Shown in pieces: positions 26,620-35,212 of a DNA stretch of 64,000 nucleotides. A model generated the notes under the pieces. That model was given only the letters and a program-made list of their open reading frames with translations, was not told the DNA's origin and did no database searches. The position numbers and the translations under genes were made by a program. The stretch spans positions 5,862,001 through 5,926,000 of the forward strand of contig NZ_CP011567.1 in assembly GCF_001655615.1 (NCBI RefSeq), in the 5' to 3' direction. This stretch comes from Pseudomonas sp. GR 6-02 (GTDB taxonomy: Bacteria > Pseudomonadota > Gammaproteobacteria > Pseudomonadales > Pseudomonadaceae). Within the stretch, counting starts at the first letter, position 1; each line of letters opens with the position of its first letter.

Positions 26620-28521
26620 GTGAGCCTATTAGAAGACAACCAACCCACCGACCTCGAAAAAATGGTCGGCCTCAGCCGTCGTGGTTTCATCAGCGCCGGC
26701 GCCCTCTGCGGTGCGGCGATGTTTCTCGGTGGCAACCTGTTGAGTCGCAGCGTGCTGGCCGCCAGCGTCAGCGCCGGTTCCAGCAAACTGTTGGGCTTCG
26801 ACAGCATTGCCGTCGCCACGACCGATACCATCACCCTGCCGCCGGGCTACAAGTCCTCGGTTTTGATTAGCTGGGGCCAGCCGCTGCAAAAGAATGGCCC
26901 GACATTCGACCCTAGCGGTAACGGCACGGCCCAGGCGCAGGAAGTCCAGTTCGGCGACAACAACGACGGCATGAGCCTGTTCGAATTCCCCGGTGACAAA
27001 GACCGGGCGCTGATGGCGATCAACAACGAATACACCAATTACCGCTACCTCTACCCCCACGGCGGCATGCCGCAATCGGCGGAAGATGTGCGCAAGGCCC
27101 TGGCCTGCGAAGGCGTGTCAGTGATCGAAGTGCAGCGCAAGAACGGCCAGTGGCAGTTCGTCCAGGGCTCGCGCTACAACCGGCGCATTCACGGTAATGC
27201 GCCCATCAAACTGAGCGGCCCCGCAGCGGGTCACGACCTGCTGAAAACCAGTGCCGACAAACACGGCAAGAAAGTCCTCGGCACCTTCCAGAACTGCGCC
27301 AACGGCAAAACGCCGTGGGGCACTTATCTGACCTGCGAAGAGAACTTCACCGACTGCTTCGGCAGCAGCAATGCCGAGCAAAAATTCGACGCCGCGCAGA
27401 AACGCTACGGCGCAGTGGCAACCAGCAAAGACATCAACTGGCATCAACACGATCCACGCTTCGACCTGGCGAAAAATCCCAACGAACTCAACCGCCACGG
27501 CTGGGTGGTGGAAATCGACCCGTTCGATCCGCAATCGACGCCGGTCAAACGCACCGCGCTGGGCCGCTTCAAACATGAAAACGCTGCCCTGGCCGAAACC
27601 AACGACGGTCGCGCCGTGGTGTACATGGGCGACGACGAACGTGGCGAGTTCATCTATAAATTCGTCAGCCGCGACAAGATCAACCACAAAAACCCCAAAG
27701 CCAACCGCGATCTGCTGGACCACGGCACCTTGTACGTGGCGCGTTTCGATGCGGGCGACGGCAACGCCGATCATCCGAAAGGCCAGGGCCAGTGGATCGA
27801 ACTGACCCACGGCAAGAACGGCATCGACGCCAGCAGCGGTTTTGCCGATCAGGCCGAAGTGCTGATTCATGCGCGCCTCGCCGCCAGCGTGGTGAGCGCC
27901 ACGCGCATGGACCGCCCGGAATGGATCGTCGTCAGCCCCAAGGACGGCCAGGTCTATTGCACCCTGACCAACAACGCCAAGCGCGGCGAAGAAGGCCAAC
28001 CGGTGGGCGGCCCGAACCCACGCGAGAAGAACGTCTACGGGCAGATCCTGCGCTGGCGCACCGACCGCGACGATCACGGTTCGAATAGCTTTGCCTGGGA
28101 CCTGTTTGTGGTCGCCGGCAACCCGGGCGTCCACGCCGGCACGCCGAAGGCCGGCTCGTCAAACATCACCCCGCAGAACATGTTCAACAGCCCGGACGGC
28201 CTGGGCTTCGACAAGGCCGGACGCTTGTGGATTCTGACCGACGGCGACACGAGCAATGCGGGCGACTTCGCGGGCATGGGCAATAACCAGATGCTGTGCG
28301 CCGACCCGGCAACCGGTGAGATCCGCCGTTTCATGGTCGGGCCGGTGGGCTGTGAGGTGACGGGGATCAGCTTCTCGCCGGATCAGAAGACCTTGTTTGT
28401 CGGGATTCAGCATCCGGGGGAAAACGGCGGGTCGACATTCCCTGAACACCTGCCCAATGGCAAGCCGCGGTCTTCGGTGATGGCGATTACCCGCGAGGAT
28501 GGCGGAATCGTCGGCGCCTGA
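26620..28521 (+). CDS. PhoX-family alkaline phosphatase, Tat-exported
   Basis: 633 residues from GTG 26620, chosen because AGGGAG lies six bases upstream; GTG 26590 is the longer alternative. A Tat signal is visible (SRRGFISAGALCGAAMF...SRSVLA). The body is a PhoX/DUF839 beta-propeller with family motifs (TCEENFTDCFG, ENAALAETNDGRAVVYMGDDERGEF, GPVGCEVTGISFSPDQKTLFVGIQHPGE). PhoX enzymes use calcium and iron to hydrolyse phosphomonoesters in the periplasm. No clear Pho box was seen upstream, so phosphate control is not shown. Confidence 0.88.
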   Translation: MSLLEDNQPTDLEKMVGLSRRGFISAGALCGAAMFLGGNLLSRSVLAASVSAGSSKLLGFDSIAVATTDTITLPPGYKSSVLISWGQPLQKNGPTFDPSGNGTAQAQEVQFGDNNDGMSLFEFPGDKDRALMAINNEYTNYRYLYPHGGMPQSAEDVRKALACEGVSVIEVQRKNGQWQFVQGSRYNRRIHGNAPIKLSGPAAGHDLLKTSADKHGKKVLGTFQNCANGKTPWGTYLTCEENFTDCFGSSNAEQKFDAAQKRYGAVATSKDINWHQHDPRFDLAKNPNELNRHGWVVEIDPFDPQSTPVKRTALGRFKHENAALAETNDGRAVVYMGDDERGEFIYKFVSRDKINHKNPKANRDLLDHGTLYVARFDAGDGNADHPKGQGQWIELTHGKNGIDASSGFADQAEVLIHARLAASVVSATRMDRPEWIVVSPKDGQVYCTLTNNAKRGEEGQPVGGPNPREKNVYGQILRWRTDRDDHGSNSFAWDLFVVAGNPGVHAGTPKAGSSNITPQNMFNSPDGLGFDKAGRLWILTDGDTSNAGDFAGMGNNQMLCADPATGEIRRFMVGPVGCEVTGISFSPDQKTLFVGIQHPGENGGSTFPEHLPNGKPRSSVMAITREDGGIVGA

Positions 28522-28529
28522 CAGGGCCT

Positions 28530-28579
28530 CTTCGCGGCAAGTCTCGCGCCTACTGTAGGAGCAAGGCTTGCCCGCGAAA
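28530..28579. repeat. REP palindrome after the PhoX gene
   Basis: CTTCGCGGCAAG...CTTGCCCGCGAAAG flanks TCGCGCCTACTGTAGGAGCAA, the GCGGGCAAGCCTCGCTCCTACA family in imperfect form. It starts eight bases after the stop codon. Confidence 0.7.
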
Positions 28580-28684
28580 GCGTCAGCCCAAACCACACTT
28601 ACCTCAAGCCCACCCCCTAAAGAGGCCCCGTCTGCGCTACCATGCTTGGCCGGACGCGGCAGCCTGCCGCGCGCAGGAGTCAGC

Positions 28685-29659
28685 ATGGCCCACCCGTTTG
28701 AAACCCTCACCCCAGACCTCGTGCTCGATGCCGTCGAAAGCATCGGCTTTCTCAGCGACGCGCGCATTCTGGCGCTCAACAGCTACGAGAACCGTGTCTA
28801 TCAGGTCGGCATCGAAGACTCCGAGCCGCTGATCGCCAAGTTTTACCGTCCGCTGCGCTGGACCAACGAAGCGATTCTCGAAGAACACCAATTCACCTTC
28901 GAACTCGCCGAGTGCGATATACCTGTGGTCGCGCCGCTGATCCACAACGATGAAAGCCTGCACGAACATGCCGGATTCCGTTTCACCCTGTTCCCGCGCC
29001 GGGGTGGTCGCGCACCGGAGCCGGGCAACCTTGATCAGCTGTATCGCCTGGGCCAACTGCTGGGTCGTCTGCATGCGGTCGGCGCTACAAAACCGTTCGA
29101 ACACCGTGAAGTGCTTGGGGTGAAAAACTTCGGTCATGACTCACTGGCCACCTTGCTCGAAGGCAATTTCGTACCGCGCAGTCTGCTGCCGGCCTACGAG
29201 TCCGTCGCCCGCGACTTGCTCAAGCGCGTGGAAGAGGTCTACCAGGCCACGCCACACCAGAACATCCGCATACATGGCGATTGCCACCCCGGCAACATGA
29301 TGTGCCGCGATGAAATGTTCCACATCGTCGACCTCGACGACTGCCGCATGGGCCCGGCGGTGCAGGATATCTGGATGATGCTGGCGGGTGACCGCCAGGA
29401 ATGTCTGGGGCAATTGTCGGAACTGATGGACGGCTACAGCGAATTCCACGACTTCGACCCGCGGGAACTGGCACTGATCGAACCGCTGCGCGCCTTGCGG
29501 TTGATGCACTACAGCGCCTGGCTCGCCCGTCGCTGGGACGACCCGGCCTTCCCTCGCAGCTTTCCGTGGTTCGGCACCGAGCGCTATTGGGGCGATCAAG
29601 TGTTGGCGTTGCGTGAGCAATTGGCGGCACTGAATGAAGAGCCATTGAAACTCTTCTAA
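28685..29659 (+). CDS. srkA: Stress response serine/threonine kinase SrkA (YihE/RdoA family)
   Basis: 324 residues from ATG 28685 (CAGGAGTCAGC upstream). The APH/choline-kinase fold is shown by the Brenner motif HGDCHPGNMM and the metal motif IVDLDDC. In E. coli SrkA phosphorylates Ser/Thr and counters MazEF-linked cell death under stress. It stands alone between REP elements. Confidence 0.9.
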   Translation: MAHPFETLTPDLVLDAVESIGFLSDARILALNSYENRVYQVGIEDSEPLIAKFYRPLRWTNEAILEEHQFTFELAECDIPVVAPLIHNDESLHEHAGFRFTLFPRRGGRAPEPGNLDQLYRLGQLLGRLHAVGATKPFEHREVLGVKNFGHDSLATLLEGNFVPRSLLPAYESVARDLLKRVEEVYQATPHQNIRIHGDCHPGNMMCRDEMFHIVDLDDCRMGPAVQDIWMMLAGDRQECLGQLSELMDGYSEFHDFDPRELALIEPLRALRLMHYSAWLARRWDDPAFPRSFPWFGTERYWGDQVLALREQLAALNEEPLKLF

Positions 29660-29671
29660 ACACCGCGTCCC

Positions 29672-29777
29672 TGTAGGAGCGAGCGGTGCGGCGATCCGAC
29701 TTGTCCGCGAAGAACAATAATGCGGTTTGCCTGACATACCGAGTCATCGTTCTTCGCGGGCAAGCCTCGCTCCTACA
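29672..29777. repeat. REPIN between srkA and rarD
   Basis: TGTAGGAGCGAGCGGTGCGG (29672 onward) and the inverted form ending GCGGGCAAGCCTCGCTCCTACA (to 29777), with paired TTCTTCGCG/CCGCGAAGAA inside. Two REPs face each other around about 30 bp of unrelated sequence. Confidence 0.8.
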
Positions 29778-29835
29778 AAAAAGGCCACACATCTATACAA
29801 TCCCTTCTTTGTTAGCTGCCTAAGCAAGGATTCTC

Positions 29836-30723
29836 ATGCAAGCCGCCAACCTGCGTCGCGGGTACATCCTGGGCCTGAGTGCCTACATCATCTGGGGACT
29901 TTTCCCGCTCTACTTCAAAGCCATCGCCAACGTACCCGCCGTGGAGATCATCATCCACCGAGTGCTTTGGTCCGCGTTGTTCGGCGCCTTGCTGCTGCTC
30001 GTCTGGAAACATCCCGGCTGGTGGCGTGAGCTGCGTGAAAATCCACGGCGGCTGGCGATCCTGGCCCTGAGCGGCACGCTGATCGCGGCCAACTGGCTGA
30101 CTTACGTCTGGTCGGTGAACAACGGACGCATGCTTGAGGCCAGCCTCGGTTACTACATCAACCCGTTGGTAAACGTGCTGCTGGGGATGCTGATCCTCGG
30201 CGAACGGCTAAGGCGCATGCAGTGGATCGCGGTGGGGCTGGCGGCGGTCGGTGTCGCGCAGCAAGTGTGGCAGGTCGGCAGCCTGCCGTGGGTGTCGCTG
30301 GTGCTGGCATTGACCTTCGGCTTCTACGGTTTGATCCGCAAGCAGGCACCGGTCAAGGCGTTGCCGGGGCTGGTGGTGGAAACCTGGATGCTGGTGCCGA
30401 TTGCTGTCGCCTGGTTGCTGTTCAATCCGACGGCGACCAGCGCGCAAGCCGCATTCTGGACCAGCTCCGAAGCCTGGTGGCTGGTAGCCGCCGGTCCGGT
30501 GACGTTGGTGCCGCTGGTGTGTTTCAACGCCGCCGCCCGGCACTTGCCCTACACCACCCTCGGATTTCTCCAGTACCTGGCGCCGACGCTGGTGCTGTTG
30601 CAAGCCGTACTGCTGTTTGGCGAACACTTGTCGTCCAGCACGCTGGTGGCGTTCATCTTTATCTGGGCAGGTCTGGCGGTTTACAGCGTCGACGCGTGGA
30701 TAAGTCTGCGCCGCCGCAGCTGA
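29836..30723 (+). CDS. rarD: RarD, EamA-family inner-membrane transporter
   Basis: 295 residues with about ten membrane segments in two EamA repeats, starting with GYILGLSAYIIWGLFPLYFKAI, the RarD N-terminal signature. ANWLTYVWSVNNGRMLEASLGYYINPL is the conserved middle. The gene name comes from chloramphenicol-sensitivity work; the real substrate is not known. CAAGGA precedes the ATG. Confidence 0.88.
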   Translation: MQAANLRRGYILGLSAYIIWGLFPLYFKAIANVPAVEIIIHRVLWSALFGALLLLVWKHPGWWRELRENPRRLAILALSGTLIAANWLTYVWSVNNGRMLEASLGYYINPLVNVLLGMLILGERLRRMQWIAVGLAAVGVAQQVWQVGSLPWVSLVLALTFGFYGLIRKQAPVKALPGLVVETWMLVPIAVAWLLFNPTATSAQAAFWTSSEAWWLVAAGPVTLVPLVCFNAAARHLPYTTLGFLQYLAPTLVLLQAVLLFGEHLSSSTLVAFIFIWAGLAVYSVDAWISLRRRS

Positions 30724-30745
30724 TCAGAAAACGTACAAATCTCTA

Positions 30746-30768
30746 CAGGCCACGTCTCCCGTGGCCTG
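30746..30768 (+). terminator. Hairpin after rarD
   Basis: CAGGCCACG (30746–30754) and CGTGGCCTG (30760–30768) form a 9-bp stem with loop TCTCC, 22 nt past the stop codon. It lacks a T-run, so termination strength is uncertain. Confidence 0.5.
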
Positions 30769-30786
30769 CATCCATCCTTCCCAAGG

Positions 30787-30907
30787 TTATCCACAACGTG
30801 ATCCCCGGCGTTTGTGCGCAAGTCACTGAAACTGCTGGTTTTTTGATCAGATCCTGAAGAGCCCCGGCCGGCGTGGGCTGGCGGGGTGTCTCTACAGGTT
30901 ATCCACA
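30787..30907 (+). other. Two DnaA-box sequences in a non-coding gap
   Basis: TTATCCACA occurs at 30787–30795 and 30899–30907 in the same orientation, in the gap between rarD and the gcvR-like gene. Each is an exact match to the DnaA box. Similar nonamers also occur by chance within pqqF (3113 area) and pqqB (5482 area), so meaning is uncertain. Confidence 0.35.
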
Positions 30908-30938
30908 GGCAGGTGCACGTATAACTTGGATAACCTGT

Positions 30939-31457
30939 TCAAGGTTCGCTGCGCAGCACCAATTCGACCATCAGGTCGTCCGCCAGGGTTTCCAGGCGCG
31001 ATTGCAGCACCTCCAGCGACAAGGTCAGGGGCACCGCGAGAATTGCTTCGGCATGGAACAACGGCTCGCTGCTCATTGGCGCCGGACGCACTTCGGTCAC
31101 CAGCCGCTCCAGGCTCACCCCTTGCTCACTCAGCAGACGCGTAATGTCCCGCACAATGCCCGGACGATCATTGCCCACCAGTTCCATGGCAATCGGCTTC
31201 CAGGTGCAGGATTGTTCGATGCTGCTTTCGGCGATCATCACACGGATGCCCTGGGTCGACAGTCCCTGTAGGGCGTCTACCAGTTCATCGTAGGCTTCGG
31301 CCGGTACGCCCACCCGAAGAATCCCGGCGAACTGCCCGGCCATGCGCGACATGCGGCTCTCCAGCCAGTTGCCGCCATGCTCGGCAATGCATTGGGCAAT
31401 GCGCTCGACCTGCCCGGGCTTGTCCGGGGCGAATACCGTGAGTACGAGATGGTCCAT
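30939..31457 (-). CDS. gcvR: Glycine cleavage system transcriptional repressor GcvR (two ACT domains)
   Basis: 172 residues made of two ACT domains (about 1–80, LVLTVFAPDKPGQVERIAQCIAEHGGNW, and 88–172, MELVGNDRPGIVRDITRLLSEQGVSLE). In E. coli GcvR binds glycine and the activator GcvA to keep the glycine cleavage operon off. There is no DNA-binding domain, so it acts through a partner. It converges on rarD and is followed upstream by a REPIN. Confidence 0.85.
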   Translation of the reverse strand: MDHLVLTVFAPDKPGQVERIAQCIAEHGGNWLESRMSRMAGQFAGILRVGVPAEAYDELVDALQGLSTQGIRVMIAESSIEQSCTWKPIAMELVGNDRPGIVRDITRLLSEQGVSLERLVTEVRPAPMSSEPLFHAEAILAVPLTLSLEVLQSRLETLADDLMVELVLRSEP

Positions 31458-32038
31458 GGCGCAGCCCTCTTGTCATGACTTTTGTTATGGAAAGGCAAGT
31501 ATAGGCAAGGGGCTGGATGTGGCGAGGGAGCTTGCCCCCGTTGGGTCGCAAAGCGGCCCCTTGAGTTTCTCCAGCGTGTTCGCATCAGGCGATCTACGAC
31601 TGCTTCGCAGCCGAACGGGGGCAAGCTCCCTCGCCACAAAAGCCCCATTTCCATAGCAGGGCATCGAATATTATGTGTACAAGTTTTTATATTTAACTGG
31701 AACAATCCAATAGTTTTTTGAGAACATCCCGTTCCCCGACATGACTGCAATGCGTCACAGGGTCGCAGAACGACGTAATTAGTCTAATTTTCACAACCGC
31801 AATTCATCATGTAGTATGCCGCAGCGCGCACTACATAACGTTGGATCGATGTCTGCCGCAGGCACACTCGCAACCCTGAAAGCCCCGTCAGCAAGGCCGC
31901 AATGCCGTTGATCGGAACGAACCCAGCCGCCAGCAATGGCATGTACTGGTAGAAGGGTTTGTGGTTTAAATGGCCAGAGGCTTCATTGTTAAATTGAAGA
32001 GCTGAAAAGCGAAATAGCTGAGCAGAGTGAGGCAAGCA
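31458..32038. other. Non-coding stretch upstream of malate synthase
   Basis: 581 bp without a convincing gene. It holds the start region of gcvR, a REPIN (31518–31638), and an AT-rich 400-bp leader before glcB. The leader includes a 13-bp palindrome AATTAG-T-CTAATT (31777–31789) and ATGTAGT...ACTACAT (31809–31815/31830–31836). These could be promoter elements or a long 5' untranslated region of glcB; nothing more specific is seen. Confidence 0.6.
31518..31638. repeat. REPIN, GTGGCGAGGGAGC family (copy 1)
   Basis: Begins TGTGGCGAGGGAGCTTGCCC and ends with the inverse GGGGGCAAGCTCCCTCGCCACA. The middle of about 70 bp differs from the other copies of the family in this window. Located upstream of gcvR and glcB. 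Confidence 0.85.
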
Positions 32039-34216
32039 ATGACTGAACACGTTCAAGTCGGTGGCCTGCAGGTCGCCAAAGTCCTGTTCGACTTCGTGAA
32101 CAACGAAGCCATTCCCGGTACCGGCCTCACCGCCGACACGTTCTGGGCCGGTGCCGACAAGGTCATCCATGACCTGGCACCGAAGAACAAAGCCCTACTC
32201 GCCAAACGCGATGATTTCCAGGCTCGCATTGATGCCTGGCACCAGGCTCGTGCAGGTGTTGCGCACGATGCGGTGGCCTACAAAGCCTTCCTGCAAGACA
32301 TCGGTTATCTGCTGCCAGAAGCGGCCGATTTCCAGGCAACGACACAAAACGTCGATGACGAAATCGCCCGCATGGCCGGCCCACAGTTGGTGGTGCCGGT
32401 GATGAACGCGCGCTTCGCGCTTAACGCCTCGAACGCCCGCTGGGGTTCGCTGTATGACGCGCTCTACGGCACCGACGCCATCAGCGAAGCGGATGGCGCG
32501 GAAAAGGGCAAAGGCTACAACAAGGTACGTGGCGACAAGGTTATTGCCTTCGCCCGTGCGTTCCTCGACGAAGCCGCGCCATTGGCTGCCGGCTCCCACG
32601 TCGATTCCACCGGCTACAAGATCGTTGACGGCAAACTGGTTGTCGCCCTCAAGGGTGGTAGCAACACCGGCTTGCGCAACGATGCTCAACTGATCGGTTT
32701 CCACGGCGATGCAGCCACACCGACAGCGATCTTGCTGAAGAACAACGGCCTGCACTTCGAAATCCAGATCGACGCCAGCACCCCGGTCGGCCAGACTGAC
32801 GCAGCCGGCGTCAAAGACATCCTGATGGAAGCCGCGCTGACCACCATCATGGACTGCGAAGACTCGGTCGCCGCCGTCGATGCCGATGACAAAGTGGTGA
32901 TCTATCGCAACTGGCTCGGTCTGATGAAGGGCGACCTGTCGGAAGAAGTCTCCAAGGGCGGTCAGACCTTTACCCGCACCATGAACGCCGACCGCACCTA
33001 CACCGCTCTCGATGGCAGCGAACTGAGCCTGCACGGTCGCTCGCTGTTGTTCGTGCGCAACGTCGGTCACCTGATGACCATTGACGCGATCCTCGACAAA
33101 GACGGCAACGAAGTGCCAGAAGGCATTCTCGACGGTCTGGTGACTTGCCTCGCGGCCATCCACAGCCTCAACGGCAACAGCTCGCGCAAGAACAGTCGTA
33201 CCGGCTCGGTCTACATCGTGAAGCCGAAGATGCACGGCCCGGAAGAAGCCGCGTTCACCAACGAGCTGTTCGGTCGCATCGAAGACGTCCTCGGCCTGCC
33301 GCGCAATACGCTGAAAGTCGGGATCATGGACGAGGAGCGCCGTACTACGGTCAACCTCAAGGCCTGCATCAAGGCTGCCAGCGAGCGCGTAGTGTTCATC
33401 AACACCGGTTTCCTCGACCGCACGGGCGATGAAATCCACACCTCCATGGAAGCCGGCCCGATGGTGCGCAAGGCCGACATGAAGGCCGAGAAGTGGATCA
33501 GTGCCTACGAGAACTGGAACGTCGACATCGGTTTGAGCACCGGCCTGCAAGGTCGTGCCCAGATCGGTAAAGGCATGTGGGCCATGCCCGACCTGATGGC
33601 CGCCATGCTGGAACAGAAAATCGCTCACCCATTGGCCGGTGCCAACACCGCCTGGGTTCCATCGCCGACCGCTGCTGCGCTGCACGCGTTGCACTACCAC
33701 AAGGTCGACGTGTTCGCCCGTCAGGCCGAGCTGGCCAAACGTGCACGTGCTTCGGTGGACGACATCCTGACTATCCCGCTGGCTGTAAATCCGAGCTGGA
33801 CTGCGGAACAGATCAAGAACGAACTGGACAACAACGCCCAGGGCATTCTCGGTTACGTGGTGCGCTGGATCGACCAGGGCGTAGGTTGCTCGAAAGTGCC
33901 GGACATCAACGACGTCGGCCTGATGGAAGACCGTGCGACGCTGCGAATTTCCAGCCAGCACATCGCCAACTGGCTGCGCCACGGCATCGTTACCGAAGCG
34001 CAAGTGATGGAAAGCCTCAAGCGCATGGCGCCGGTGGTTGACCGTCAGAACGCCAACGACCCGCTGTACCGCCCGCTGGCACCGAACTTCGACAGCAACA
34101 TCGCCTTCCAGGCGGCGGTCGAGCTGGTGGTCGAAGGCACTAAACAGCCGAACGGCTACACCGAGCCGGTTCTGCACCGTCGTCGTCGTGAGTTCAAGGC
34201 TGCCAACGGCCTTTGA
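32039..34216 (+). CDS. glcB: Malate synthase G
   Basis: 725 residues, typical for the G form, from ATG 32039 (a GTG twelve bases earlier is in frame but GAGGCAAG serves the ATG). It condenses glyoxylate and acetyl-CoA to malate in the glyoxylate shunt. Family motifs include [30 protein letters not shown] and the region [19 protein letters not shown]. It stands alone, closed by a strong terminator. Confidence 0.97.
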   Translation: MTEHVQVGGLQVAKVLFDFVNNEAIPGTGLTADTFWAGADKVIHDLAPKNKALLAKRDDFQARIDAWHQARAGVAHDAVAYKAFLQDIGYLLPEAADFQATTQNVDDEIARMAGPQLVVPVMNARFALNASNARWGSLYDALYGTDAISEADGAEKGKGYNKVRGDKVIAFARAFLDEAAPLAAGSHVDSTGYKIVDGKLVVALKGGSNTGLRNDAQLIGFHGDAATPTAILLKNNGLHFEIQIDASTPVGQTDAAGVKDILMEAALTTIMDCEDSVAAVDADDKVVIYRNWLGLMKGDLSEEVSKGGQTFTRTMNADRTYTALDGSELSLHGRSLLFVRNVGHLMTIDAILDKDGNEVPEGILDGLVTCLAAIHSLNGNSSRKNSRTGSVYIVKPKMHGPEEAAFTNELFGRIEDVLGLPRNTLKVGIMDEERRTTVNLKACIKAASERVVFINTGFLDRTGDEIHTSMEAGPMVRKADMKAEKWISAYENWNVDIGLSTGLQGRAQIGKGMWAMPDLMAAMLEQKIAHPLAGANTAWVPSPTAAALHALHYHKVDVFARQAELAKRARASVDDILTIPLAVNPSWTAEQIKNELDNNAQGILGYVVRWIDQGVGCSKVPDINDVGLMEDRATLRISSQHIANWLRHGIVTEAQVMESLKRMAPVVDRQNANDPLYRPLAPNFDSNIAFQAAVELVVEGTKQPNGYTEPVLHRRRREFKAANGL

Positions 34217-34236
34217 GTAAACGCTGACGCCGGACG

Positions 34237-34272
34237 TGAAAAAGCCCTGATCGAGAGATCAGGGCTTTTTCA
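34237..34272 (+). terminator. Intrinsic terminator of glcB
   Basis: Perfect 16-bp stem TGAAAAAGCCCTGATC / GATCAGGGCTTTTTCA with loop GAGA, and a T-run in the right arm. It lies 20 nt after the stop. Confidence 0.93.
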
Positions 34273-34279
34273 TTTACGC

Positions 34280-34323
34280 TGTCTAGTCCTGAAATAGGTT
34301 CACACCTGTTTCAGGACTAGACA
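34280..34323. repeat. Second, unrelated long hairpin after glcB
   Basis: TGTCTAGTCCTGAAA (34280–34294) pairs perfectly with 34309–34323, and AGGT/ACCT extends the stem inside to a TCAC loop, about 20 pairs in all. It is not a REP of the families seen here. It resembles the paired ends of a very small mobile element; the origin is unknown. Confidence 0.6.
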
Positions 34324-34336
34324 CGCTGCGGTCCCC

Positions 34337-34469
34337 TGTGGCGAGGGAGCTTGCTCCCGCTCGACTGCGCAGCAGTCGTAAATCCGGTGTATGCGGTGTA
34401 TCAGGGACATTGGAATCGCAGTTTTTGGGGCTGCTTCGCAACCCAACGGGAGCAAGCCCCCTCGCCACA
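34337..34469. repeat. REPIN, GTGGCGAGGGAGC family (copy 2)
   Basis: Begins TGTGGCGAGGGAGCTTGCTC and ends GGGAGCAAGCCCCCTCGCCACA. Inner sequences CTGCGCAGCAG and GGCTGCTTCGCAACC mark the second palindromic layer. Lies between glcB and the convergent response-regulator gene. Confidence 0.9.
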
Positions 34470-34494
34470 AAAGCTGCCAACCTGGAAGTCCGCG

Positions 34495-34941
34495 CTACAG
34501 ATCCATCCCCAGCTCATGCTTGACCAGTTCAAGCAATTTTTCGCTATCAATGGGCTTGAGCAGAAAGTCCACGACGTGCAAGTGCATCGCTTCGATCGCA
34601 TCCTTCACATCGGCATCGCCGGAAACGATGATGATCGGCATCGCCGCACGTGCCGATTCCCGCACCTGGCGGATCAGTTCCAGGCCATCGACATGCCCCA
34701 TCCGCAGATCGGTAATCACCAGACCGATCGATGGCTTCTCCGCCAGCATTTTGAGCGCCGTTTCGCCGCTGGCCGCCGTCATGCAGTGAATGCCATCGAG
34801 CCCCAGAATTTCCGACAGCAATTCGCGGGCATCCTTATCGTCATCGACGATCAGCACCCGCTGCGGCGGCAAGTCTGGTTCCAGCATGACGGCGCTGAGC
34901 GCTTCGCGCTCGGCATCACTCAAAATATCGTGGTCGGACAT
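34495..34941 (-). CDS. Response regulator, receiver domain only
   Basis: 148 residues from ATG 34941. A short N-terminal tail of about 25 residues precedes a single CheY-like receiver (VLIVDDDKDARELL; phospho-acceptor Asp78 in VITDLRMG; the lysine in LLKPID). There is no output domain, so it probably works through protein contact. No histidine kinase is next to it. It is divergent from a cNMP/CBS/DUF294 gene. Confidence 0.85.
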   Translation of the reverse strand: MSDHDILSDAEREALSAVMLEPDLPPQRVLIVDDDKDARELLSEILGLDGIHCMTAASGETALKMLAEKPSIGLVITDLRMGHVDGLELIRQVRESARAAMPIIIVSGDADVKDAIEAMHLHVVDFLLKPIDSEKLLELVKHELGMDL

Positions 34942-34969
34942 GGCGTTCTCAACGTTTTCAATGCGATCC

Positions 34970-35075
34970 CTGACACAGGGTGTCAGACATCGCTCAGCAG
35001 ACTTCAATGTGCACTTCGTCGGAATCTTTTCCAATAGACAATGTAGGAGGTTTTTCCCACCGTTGTGTCAGACAT
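34970..35075. promoter_or_regulatory. Palindrome plus direct repeat in the divergent promoter region
   Basis: CTGACAC-AGG-GTGTCAG (34970–34986) is a perfect palindrome. The 11-mer GTGTCAGACAT starting inside it (34980–34990) is repeated exactly at 35065–35075. The whole gap of 271 bp between the response regulator and the DUF294 gene otherwise shows no gene. A shared operator is a fair guess; the protein that would bind is unknown. Confidence 0.4.
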
Positions 35076-35212
35076 TTCCCATATTCCGGCCGCTGCACTG
35101 CCTACCTAGACTTACGTCCAATGGGCACCCTGCCCGCAGGGGTCGACCATGCCTGGAACGATCTGAAACAACGATCCGACACAACAATCAGAAAAAGACT
35201 GCGGTAATGGTT

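Noticed and set aside
31784..32170. 128-codon minus-strand frame upstream of and overlapping glcB
   Set aside because: It runs antisense into the conserved start of glcB, has no ribosome site and no recognisable motif.
34790..35212. Longer N-terminus for the DUF294 protein
   Set aside because: It would overlap the divergent response-regulator gene and contains low-complexity Ser/Arg sequence without domain similarity.
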